Origin: JBBDYQ01 sp035553855
GTDB taxonomy: Bacteria; Actinomycetota; Thermoleophilia; Solirubrobacterales; Thermoleophilaceae
DNA length: 6,352 nucleotides
Assembly: GCA_035553855.1 (NCBI GenBank)
Contig: DATMJO010000128.1
Location: forward strand, 1-6,352
Direction: 5' to 3'
The notes under the pieces were generated by a model. It was not told the DNA's origin. It made no database searches and worked only from the letters and a program-made list of their open reading frames with translations. Within the stretch, counting starts at the first letter, position 1. Each line of letters opens with the position of its first letter. Both the position numbers and the translations under genes were made by a program. Below are positions 1-6,075 of this stretch, in pieces.

Positions 1-540
1 TTCCTCAACAACGACGTCGAGCCGGTCGAACCGGCGTGGCTCCGTCGGCTCGTGGCGACGCTCCTCGACGCGAAGGCGACTGCCGCGGGTGCGGTGCTGT
101 TCGATCCCGAGCGCGAGAGCCGCTCCGGCCGGACCGGCGCCGTCCAGCATCGCGACGTGCTCGTCCGCAACGTTGCGGGCAGGGTGCGACCGGAGCTGCG
201 CGGCCTGAACGAGGACCTCGAGGAAGCCGTCGGCCCGGACAGGGAGGTGTCGGCCGTGGCGGCCGCCTGCATGCTGGCCGACGCCGGGGCGTTCGAGGAT
301 GCGGGCGGCTTCAGCGAGCGCTACCTGTACGGCAGCGAGGACGTGGACCTCTGCTACTTGCTGATCGCCGCCGGCGGCACGATCTTCGCGAGCGGGACCA
401 CGGTGCTCGTCCACCGGCCTCTCTCGACCCGCGGGACAGCGCGCGTCGGCAGCCAGGAGGTCGTGCTGAGGAACCATCGCGCACTGCTCGAGCGCTGGGG
501 CCCTGCGCTCCGTCGCGAGCAGGCACTCGACGCCGCGGCC
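1..540 (+). other. C-terminal part of GT2 (GT-A) glycosyltransferase domain
   Basis: This is the visible part of the GT2 domain, about residues 1-180 of the fragment. LNNDVE at bases 4-21 matches the LNPD/LNND motif of rhamnosyltransferase-like GT2 enzymes. The GSEDVDL acidic motif at bases 331-351 corresponds to the acceptor-side E/D motif (usually GEDxD or YEDxD) that holds the catalytic base. The GGF just before it (AGGFSERY) is also typical. The N-terminal Rossmann strands with the first Asp lie outside the window. Confidence 0.85.
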
Positions 541-1671
541 GGGGCAGGGATCTGGACGGACGCGGTCGAACCCGACCCCGCCGCCGACCCGGGCCCGACT
601 TATCGCGTGCTCGGTCCGCGTGCGGGCGCCGTCGCGGCGGCGCTCGCAGAGCAAGGCGCGCGGTCTGCCGCCGGCGCAGAGGGGCTCGCCTGGCTGCTCG
701 ACGACGTCGTGATCCACCTCGGCGCCGGCCCAGAGGAGCACGCGCCCGGCCGGGCCCACGCCGTGGTCGACGTCGGCCTTCCAGCCGCCGAGATCCTGGC
801 TCGGGCCGCCGCTGCGATCGCCGAGAGCGGCGGACTGCGTCGCATCCGCCCCGTCGGGCACCGACGAGCGGTCATCGTCCTCGGGATGTCGCGAAGCGGC
901 ACGTCGGCGGTCGCACGCATCCTGAACCTGATGGGCCTGGATCTCGGCGGGGACGACAAGCTGCTCCAGGCTATCGAGGACGTGAACCCCAAGGGGTTTT
1001 ACGAGCATTACGCGATCATGCGCCTCAACACGCAGGTCCTGCGGCGGTTGGGCGGCGAGTGGAGCGATCCGCCCGAGCTCCCGCCCGGCTTCGAGCAGGA
1101 CGAACGCCTCCACGACCTGCGCTCGGAGGCACAGGCGATCGTCGCACGCGACTTCGGCGGGTCGGCGCTCTGGGGCTTCAAGGACCCGCGCGCCTGCCTC
1201 ACCCTCCCTCTCTGGCGTCCGCTGATCGGCGAGGCTTCCTTCGTGGTCTGCCACAGGAACGTGCTCGAGATCGCGGCCTCGATCGAGCGCCGCGACGCCC
1301 TGCCCGCCGAGCGCACGATCGCCATCTGGAAGCGCTACATGTCCGCTGCCATCCACCACACGCGGGGCGCCCGCCGGGTCGTCGTCGGCTATACGTCGCT
1401 CTTCGACCGCCGCGAGCGCGTGCTCACAGACCTGGCGGAACTCGTCGGCCGGCCGGACCTCGCGTCCGACACCGCGCTCCGCGACCAGGTGGACGATTGG
1501 CTCGAGGAAGGACTTCGCCACCACAGGAGCAACACCGCCGAGACGCTGGCGCACCCGGCGATGGACGCCGAGGCCCGCCGGCTCCACATGCTGCTCGACC
1601 TCGCGGCAGCCCGGGGCGCCGTCGACCCGGCGCTCGACGCCCTCGCCTCGGATATCGCGGCCGGAGAGTGA
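1..1671 (+). CDS. GT2 glycosyltransferase-sulfotransferase fusion protein (5' end outside window)
   Basis: The frame is open from base 1, so the gene begins upstream; 556 residues are visible before the TGA at 1669-1671. The first residues read FLNNDVEP, the metal/nucleotide-sugar (DxD-type) motif of GT2 GT-A enzymes, so only the front of that domain is missing. The later GT2 acidic motif is seen as GSEDVDLCYLL (about residues 111-121), followed by VLVHRP and the usual closing helix NHRALLERWG. After a linker comes a PAPS-sulfotransferase domain: the 5'-phosphosulfate loop VIVLGMSRSGTS at about 291-302, NPKGFYEH near 329-336, FKDPRACL near 393-400, and HRNVLEIAAS near 418-427, whose Arg and Ser are eight residues apart as in the classic 3'-phosphate-binding motif. 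Expected roles are sugar transfer from a nucleotide sugar and sulfate transfer from PAPS, both in the cytoplasm on a lipid-linked or soluble glycan. Substrates cannot be read from the sequence. It is first of three co-directional glycan genes. The GTG at 52 is internal to the GT2 domain and is not a real start. Confidence 0.9.
   Translation, partial: FLNNDVEPVEPAWLRRLVATLLDAKATAAGAVLFDPERESRSGRTGAVQHRDVLVRNVAGRVRPELRGLNEDLEEAVGPDREVSAVAAACMLADAGAFEDAGGFSERYLYGSEDVDLCYLLIAAGGTIFASGTTVLVHRPLSTRGTARVGSQEVVLRNHRALLERWGPALRREQALDAAAGAGIWTDAVEPDPAADPGPTYRVLGPRAGAVAAALAEQGARSAAGAEGLAWLLDDVVIHLGAGPEEHAPGRAHAVVDVGLPAAEILARAAAAIAESGGLRRIRPVGHRRAVIVLGMSRSGTSAVARILNLMGLDLGGDDKLLQAIEDVNPKGFYEHYAIMRLNTQVLRRLGGEWSDPPELPPGFEQDERLHDLRSEAQAIVARDFGGSALWGFKDPRACLTLPLWRPLIGEASFVVCHRNVLEIAASIERRDALPAERTIAIWKRYMSAAIHHTRGARRVVVGYTSLFDRRERVLTDLAELVGRPDLASDTALRDQVDDWLEEGLRHHRSNTAETLAHPAMDAEARRLHMLLDLAAARGAVDPALDALASDIAAGE
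868..1620 (+). other. PAPS-dependent sulfotransferase domain
   Basis: This is the C-terminal domain of the fusion protein, from about residue 290 to 540. It shows a P-loop-like 5'-PSB motif with Arg in the usual basic position (GMSRSGTS, bases 883-906), the NPKGFYEH element common in bacterial sulfotransferases of this type, and an R-x7-S 3'-PB motif (HRNVLEIAAS). The FKDPRACL segment precedes it as expected. The acceptor is unknown: carbohydrate O-sulfation is inferred from the glycosyltransferase context. The catalytic base cannot be assigned with certainty. Confidence 0.82.
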
Positions 1672-2756
1672 GCGCGGACCGCCCCCTACGCGTGCTGTCG
1701 TGCGGTTCGATCCCCCCGGACTGGGGCGGTCCGGTTTCCGGTGGCGTTGCGACGTTCCACGCGACGATCGTGCCCGCGCTCGACTCCCGCCCGGACGTGC
1801 ACGTGGTGGGCGTGGCGACGCACTCGCCTCCGATCCCGGGGCGCGTCCCGGTTCCGGTGTTACACGAGCCGCCAGGCGCCGGCAGCCGCGAATGGCTCCG
1901 TCGAGTGGTTGAGGACGAGCGTCCCGACGTCGCGCTGCTCCACCACTTCACGAACCGCTACGGCCTCATGCTGCCGGAGGTTGCCCCCGGCCTCCCGCTC
2001 GTCGGCGCAGCCCACTCCTGGCATTCGCTCACGGACGCCCCCGAGGCCGACCGGCCGAGGCGGCGCGAGCTCTTCGAGCGCACGATGGCCGATCTCGCCG
2101 CGATCGTCTTCGGGTCTGACCACGCCGCGAACGAGGGAGTTGGGCTTGGCTTCAAGTACCCCCCGCTCCAGGCGACGGTTCCCTACCCGCTGCGCCCGGA
2201 GTTCGCGACACCGGTCGATATCGTGGCCTCCCGCCACGGAGCTGCGTTCGCCGGCGTCCTCACGGCGCGGAAGAATCCGCGGGTCGCACTCGAGGGAGCG
2301 GCGGCGGCGGGGATCGCCATCTCGTTCGCGAACGTCGGCCCCCAGCTGGAGGAGCTCCACAGGAGCGCCGCGGAGATCGGTGCCGACGCCCACTTCCTCG
2401 GGGAGATCCCGGTTGGCGAGCTTCGCCGTTTGCTCGCGCGATCCGAGCTGCTGCTCATGCCGAGCGAGAGCGAGTCGTTCGGCCTGCTCTTCATCGAGGC
2501 GCTCTCCTGCGGCACGCCCGTCGCCGGCTTCGCCCCCACGCTGCTCGAGATCGAGGAGCGGATCGGGATCCCGATCGGCGTGCCGATCGAGCAGCCCAGT
2601 CCTGAGGCGGTAACAGCGGCCATCGTCGACGTCCGCGCACGCGAGTGGGATCGCACGCTGCTTCGCGAGCGCACGGTCGCGGCGTTCGACCCCGCGGTGG
2701 CGGCAGCCGCCTATGCCAGCCTCTTGCGCGAGGCTGCCCTCACGAGGAGGAGCTGA
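1668..2756 (+). CDS. GT4-type (GT-B) glycosyltransferase
   Basis: This 362-residue protein has the usual length for a GT-B glycosyltransferase and is probably a cytoplasmic or membrane-associated enzyme using a nucleotide sugar. The N-terminal lobe starts with RPLRVLSCGS and has the glycine-rich acceptor loop GGPVSGGVATFH (residues 20-31). The inter-lobe region has VFGSDHAANEG (147-157). The C-terminal lobe has GVLTARKNP (196-204), with the conserved R-K pair of the donor site, and the retaining GT4 E-x7-E motif spanning E269-E277 (SESESFGLLFIEALSCGTPV). The start is GTG at 1668, overlapping the previous stop as GTGA. The purine-rich GGAGA lies directly against this GTG, so a normally spaced ribosome binding site is absent and translational coupling to the upstream gene is likely. 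GTG at 1692 is a less likely alternative. Sugar and linkage cannot be assigned. Confidence 0.9.
   Translation: MSADRPLRVLSCGSIPPDWGGPVSGGVATFHATIVPALDSRPDVHVVGVATHSPPIPGRVPVPVLHEPPGAGSREWLRRVVEDERPDVALLHHFTNRYGLMLPEVAPGLPLVGAAHSWHSLTDAPEADRPRRRELFERTMADLAAIVFGSDHAANEGVGLGFKYPPLQATVPYPLRPEFATPVDIVASRHGAAFAGVLTARKNPRVALEGAAAAGIAISFANVGPQLEELHRSAAEIGADAHFLGEIPVGELRRLLARSELLLMPSESESFGLLFIEALSCGTPVAGFAPTLLEIEERIGIPIGVPIEQPSPEAVTAAIVDVRAREWDRTLLRERTVAAFDPAVAAAAYASLLREAALTRRS
2744..2752 (+). promoter_or_regulatory. Ribosome binding site of the second GT4 gene
   Basis: GAGGAGGAG, inside the end of the preceding gene, lies 8 bases before the GTG at 2761. It decides the start: it is too far (20 bases) from the in-frame ATG at 2773, and the ATG at 2713 lies upstream of it. 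Confidence 0.75.
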
Positions 2757-2760
2757 GCCC

Positions 2761-4170
2761 GTGCGGGTCGACATGCTCGTCTACAACCGCTGCACGACGG
2801 ACGCGCGCGTGCTCAAGGAGGCGGCGAGCCTGACCGAGGCCGGACACAGCGTACGAATCCTCGCCGTGCTCGACACGACCACCGAGCCGGCGGAGGAGCT
2901 CGACGGGATCCGGATCGTCCGGATCGATCGCCGGCCCCCTCACCTCAGGCTCCTGCGCGCGCTGCGCCGTGTCGCGGGACTCTGGCGGCGGGCGCTCGTG
3001 GTCTGGCGCCGGACCTCGCCGCGCGCGGTGGCGGGCGCGGGGGCCGAGCGCGCCAGTCGGCCCTCGCGGCACCGTCTAGTCCTCGCAGCCCCGGCGCTCG
3101 TGCTGCGCGCTGCCGCCGACCTCGCCGTCCGCGCTGTTGATGCGGCGGGCCGGACCGCCGGACGTGCCGCACGCGGTCTCCTGCGCGCCCCGCACAAGCC
3201 GCTCATGTTCCTCGACTGGTGGCTGCGCGCGTACCGCCTGATGCGAGCAGACCCGCCCGGCGCCATCCACGCGCACGACCTCAACACCCTCCCCGCCGCA
3301 GTTGCCGCCGCCCGGCGGCTGCATGTGCCGCTCGTCTTCGACGCCCACGAGCTCTATCCCGACATCTCGACCCTGTCGCCACGTGAGGCCGGCATCTGGC
3401 GCAGGGTGGAACGCGAGCTCGTGCCGCGCGCGGACGCGGTGCTCACCGTCTGCGAGTCGATCGCGGGCGAGCTCGAGCGGCGCTGCGAGATCGCGCGGCC
3501 GTCCGTGCTCCTGAACTGCCCTTCGGCGTCGCGCAACGGGAGCGACCCCGACCGAGGGCTCCTGCGCGCACGCGTCGGAGCAGACCCCGGCGAGCCGCTC
3601 GTCCTCTACCAGGGCGGGTTCGCGCCGTTCCGCGGGCTCGAGACGCTCATCCGCGCGGCGCACGGATTCGGGGACGCGAAGCTCGTGCTGATGGGCTGGG
3701 GCCGGACAGAGTTGGAGCTCCGCAAGCTCGTGGCGGAGGAGCAGCTGGAGGGCCGGGTGCTCTTCACCGAGCCCGTCCCTCAGGCGGAGGTGCTCGCTTT
3801 CGCAGCCGGCGCGCAGATCGGGGTGATCCCCTACGAGCCCATCGGCCTGAACAACACCTACACGACGCCGAACAAGCTTTTCGACTACATGGCGGCAGGA
3901 ATCCCGATCGTGGGCTCGCGGCTTCCCGAGCTCATTCGGTTCGTGGAGGGCGAGCGCGTCGGGGTCTGCTTCGAGCCCGGCGATGCCGAGGCGCTCGGAA
4001 CCGCCGTGCGAGCGATCCTCGACGATCCGGAGCATGCCGCTGCGATGGGCGAGCGGGCGCGGACGGCCGCGCAGCGCTTCACGTGGGAGATCGAGGTCGC
4101 CAAGCTGCTCAGGCTCTACGAGCGGCTCCTCGGCGATCAGTCGAGCACGTGGCCGCGCCAGACGACCTGA
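2761..4170 (+). CDS. GT4-type (GT-B) glycosyltransferase with long Arg/Ala-rich insert
   Basis: This 469-residue retaining GT-B glycosyltransferase starts at GTG 2761, chosen from the ribosome binding site 8 bases upstream. It begins four bases after the previous stop and is probably in the same operon. The N-terminal lobe has TTDARVLKEAASLTEAGHSV (residues 12-31), the signature of GT4 enzymes of the DxRVxKEA type. HAHDLNTLPAA (170-180) and FDAHELYPD (193-201) follow. The C-terminal lobe has YQGGFAPFRGLETLI (283-297) and the donor-binding segment TPNKLFDYMAAGIPIVGS (369-386). Between the first strands and HAHD lies an Arg/Ala-rich stretch (about 58-160) that looks longer than usual for the family and contains amphipathic or hydrophobic pieces such as RLVLAAPALVLRAA. 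This could help membrane attachment, as inference. The substrate is unknown. The last 10 or so codons overlap the opposite-strand flippase gene. Confidence 0.9.
   Translation: MRVDMLVYNRCTTDARVLKEAASLTEAGHSVRILAVLDTTTEPAEELDGIRIVRIDRRPPHLRLLRALRRVAGLWRRALVVWRRTSPRAVAGAGAERASRPSRHRLVLAAPALVLRAAADLAVRAVDAAGRTAGRAARGLLRAPHKPLMFLDWWLRAYRLMRADPPGAIHAHDLNTLPAAVAAARRLHVPLVFDAHELYPDISTLSPREAGIWRRVERELVPRADAVLTVCESIAGELERRCEIARPSVLLNCPSASRNGSDPDRGLLRARVGADPGEPLVLYQGGFAPFRGLETLIRAAHGFGDAKLVLMGWGRTELELRKLVAEEQLEGRVLFTEPVPQAEVLAFAAGAQIGVIPYEPIGLNNTYTTPNKLFDYMAAGIPIVGSRLPELIRFVEGERVGVCFEPGDAEALGTAVRAILDDPEHAAAMGERARTAAQRFTWEIEVAKLLRLYERLLGDQSSTWPRQTT
4137..4170. other. Convergent 3' overlap of two genes
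   Basis: The plus-strand glycosyltransferase stops with TGA at 4168-4170 and the minus-strand flippase stops with TGA at 4139-4137, so 34 bases code on both strands. There is therefore no room for an intergenic terminator. The shared segment gives only variable tails of both proteins (STWPRQTT on one side, VWRGHVLD on the other). Confidence 0.85.
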
Positions 4171-6062
4171 CCGTCGCCGGAGCCTGACCTGCTAGGCCGG
4201 CGCCTGCCGAGCCGGCGGAGCCGCCGCGCCGTCTGGTCGAGACGGTCGAGGGCCATCGGTTCGACACCCTCGTCGATCAGCTCGCGGGCGAACAGCGCCC
4301 TCGCACCGGCCGCGCCCACGAACGTGAGGTAGCGGCCGACCGAGGCGCCGAACGCGCCCTCGACTGCCGCCACGCGCGCGGTCACCCTCGCGATCGACGC
4401 GAGCACGTCGTCGGGCCGAGCCCCCCGTTCCCCGGCGATCCTCTCGACGGGCCGGCCGCGCGCGAACTCGTAGACGAGCGCGCGATCGGCGGCGTCGAGC
4501 GTCCCGATGCGTCGCAGCAGCAGGTCTCGCGAGTCGCGGCCGTACCTGAGAAGCCGAAGCGGCCGGAGAAGGGCGAGCACCACTGCGCGCGGGACCGTGC
4601 CGGTGACGACGAGCAGGACGGGAAACGCGAGAACGAACGCGAGCTTGAGGGCGAGGCCGGCGACGTTCTCCGGCGGATCGATCGCGAGCTCGCCGAGCAG
4701 CAGCCCGGCGGCCATCGCTGGCGCTAGGACCAGACGTCGTGGCGAGTGCGGGACCGGCTTCGGCCCGCGCTGCGCCAGCAGGAGCATCACGAGGGCGGGC
4801 AGGAGGAAGGCCAGGGTGGTCCCGAGTGCGACGCCGTAAGGGCCGAGGATCTGCCCAAGGGTCGCCCAGAACGCCACCGCGAGAGCCAGAACCGAGGTGG
4901 CGAACACCACGAAGAACTTGCGCTTGGATTTGAACTCGACGCTCGTGTAGATGGTGGCGAGCCACCCCCGGCAGATCGGTGCAAGGGCGATGAGCGGGAC
5001 AAGCCCGGCGGCGTCGCCGAACGAAGCGGGCGCGATGCGGACGAGCACGTCGGCGGCGACCCCGAAGACGAGCACCACGAACGACGCCGCCACGGCGTAC
5101 GTACCGATCACCGTGGCCGCCGTCTGTTGCCGTCCGCGCTCTCTGTCCACCGCTCGCCCCAGCGGGGTCTGGAGGAGCGGGCCCCACGAGTAAAGGAAGA
5201 CCTGGACTCCGTAGGTCGCGCCCCGCGCAAGGTTGCTCGCTAGGCGGTAGAGGCCGGCATCGGCCTTCGACGCGATGAGGGAGACCGCGAGGACGTCGAG
5301 GGTCTGAGCGCCGTGGTAGGAGAGGCTCACCGGCGCCCACGCCGCGCCCTGCTTCGGGATCAGGAGAGCGATGCGCCGGTCGAAGCCGACCTTGAAGTCC
5401 CGCCGGGCGAGCACGAGCGTCAGCACGAGGGCGCCCGTGGTCCCGATTCCGAACCCGAGGATGGCGGCCTCGACGTCCGCGTCGCGCAGCACGAGGATCA
5501 CCGTGGCGACGAGCGCGAACGCCACCTGCGCGGCCTGCGTCGCGCCGAAGGCCAGCGGCCGCTGGGCATACCGGAGCACGTTCGAGACGAGCCGCCACTG
5601 GGCACCAACGGTGCCGCTCGCGACGCCGATCCAAACGAGCGTCACGCCCTCCTCGCGGCTCCCGAGGAGGTCCGCCAGGTCGGCCGCGAAGATCGCGACG
5701 ACTCCCGTGAGGATCGCCGAGACCAGCAGGGTGAGGACCATGCCCGTGAAAAGGGCTACGCGTACGTCGAGATCCTCCGGGATCTCGACGTTCTCGTCCT
5801 CGACGTCGCCGAAGGCCTCCTCCTCGCCGGCGCGGCCGAAGATCACGCGCACCGTGCCCTGGAGGAGCGCGAGGTTGCTGACCACCATGAAGAGCGACGG
5901 CACGAGCAGGTAGAGCGCGAGCTGCCCGTACTCTGCGGGCGGAAGGTGGTGAGTGAGGAACGCCGCGATCGCGAGGCCGAACAGCAGTTGAAGCGCGACA
6001 GAGGCGCCGAGCACCAGCGAGTTCCGGCCGAGCCGCGAGGCGAACGCGCCGAGCGCGGTCAT
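4137..6062 (-). CDS. Wzx/MOP-type polysaccharide flippase with cytoplasmic C-terminal extension
   Basis: This 641-residue polytopic membrane protein resembles polysaccharide-biosynthesis flippases of the MOP superfamily. Such proteins move lipid-linked oligosaccharides from the cytoplasmic to the outer face of the membrane. The start at ATG 6062 places the family-like N-terminus SRLGRNSLVLGASVALQLL at the front, with AGGTGA seven bases upstream. The reading frame is open back to 6257, but those 65 residues are Arg-rich and overlap another gene in a different frame. I see about 12-14 hydrophobic segments up to residue 500, including about 13-36, 45-67, 101-127, 172-192, 198-219, 315-340, 350-372, 384-402, 406-430, 443-460 and 466-489. 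HLPPAEYGQLALYLLV (39-54) is the family-typical first loop. A strongly acidic loop occurs at 79-99. The last 135 residues are soluble, while ordinary members end soon after the last membrane segment. The gene converges on and overlaps the glycosyltransferase operon. Confidence 0.88.
   Translation of the reverse strand: MTALGAFASRLGRNSLVLGASVALQLLFGLAIAAFLTHHLPPAEYGQLALYLLVPSLFMVVSNLALLQGTVRVIFGRAGEEEAFGDVEDENVEIPEDLDVRVALFTGMVLTLLVSAILTGVVAIFAADLADLLGSREEGVTLVWIGVASGTVGAQWRLVSNVLRYAQRPLAFGATQAAQVAFALVATVILVLRDADVEAAILGFGIGTTGALVLTLVLARRDFKVGFDRRIALLIPKQGAAWAPVSLSYHGAQTLDVLAVSLIASKADAGLYRLASNLARGATYGVQVFLYSWGPLLQTPLGRAVDRERGRQQTAATVIGTYAVAASFVVLVFGVAADVLVRIAPASFGDAAGLVPLIALAPICRGWLATIYTSVEFKSKRKFFVVFATSVLALAVAFWATLGQILGPYGVALGTTLAFLLPALVMLLLAQRGPKPVPHSPRRLVLAPAMAAGLLLGELAIDPPENVAGLALKLAFVLAFPVLLVVTGTVPRAVVLALLRPLRLLRYGRDSRDLLLRRIGTLDAADRALVYEFARGRPVERIAGERGARPDDVLASIARVTARVAAVEGAFGASVGRYLTFVGAAGARALFARELIDEGVEPMALDRLDQTARRLRRLGRRRPSRSGSGDGQVVWRGHVLD
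4140..4550 (-). other. Soluble C-terminal extension of the flippase, with HTH-like segment
   Basis: Residues about 505-641 of the flippase follow the last membrane helix and a basic stretch (RPLRLLRYGRDSRD). Residues 519-563 (bases 4374-4508) resemble sigma-factor region 4 or LuxR-type helix-turn-helix sequences: LDAADRALVYEFARGRPVE is followed by RIAGERGARPDDVLASIARV, like the common pattern of LxxxDRxLLxLxxxGxxxxEIAxxLGxxPxxVxxxLxRxxxRL. A third part, near 574-615, is helical and ends in a basic, then Ser/Gly-rich tail. DNA binding is not shown by this; the segment could equally be a helical regulatory or docking domain. Confidence 0.5.
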
Positions 6063-6069
6063 CTTGCGT

Positions 6070-6075
6070 TCACCT
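6070..6075 (-). promoter_or_regulatory. Ribosome binding site of the flippase gene
   Basis: Read on the minus strand, AGGTGA lies seven bases before the ATG at 6062 and overlaps the TAG stop of the upstream gene (6076-6074). This supports the 641-residue start and suggests coupled translation of the two genes. Confidence 0.7.

Noticed and set aside
36..1667. The frame of the first GT4 gene stays open far upstream, giving an apparent 906-residue protein from 36 to 2756.
   Set aside because: The upstream 540 or so residues are almost only Arg, Ala, Gly and Pro and lie out of frame over the GT2-sulfotransferase gene, whose motifs are clear. The real start is GTG at 1668.
1860..2774. Long minus-strand open frame (304 residues) opposite the first GT4 gene.
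   Set aside because: It is antisense to a gene with conserved GT-B motifs, and its translation is rich in Arg, Glu and Gly with no recognisable motif. Long antisense frames are expected at this GC content.
4188..4235. GC-rich inverted sequences around GCCGGC just after the end of the second GT4 gene, as a possible terminator.
   Set aside because: They lie within the flippase coding sequence, have no T run on either strand, and such short GC palindromes are common throughout this sequence.
4192..5634. Minus-strand frame of 480 residues within the flippase.
   Set aside because: It is Arg/Ala-rich and out of frame with a clear polytopic membrane protein; a GC-rich shadow.
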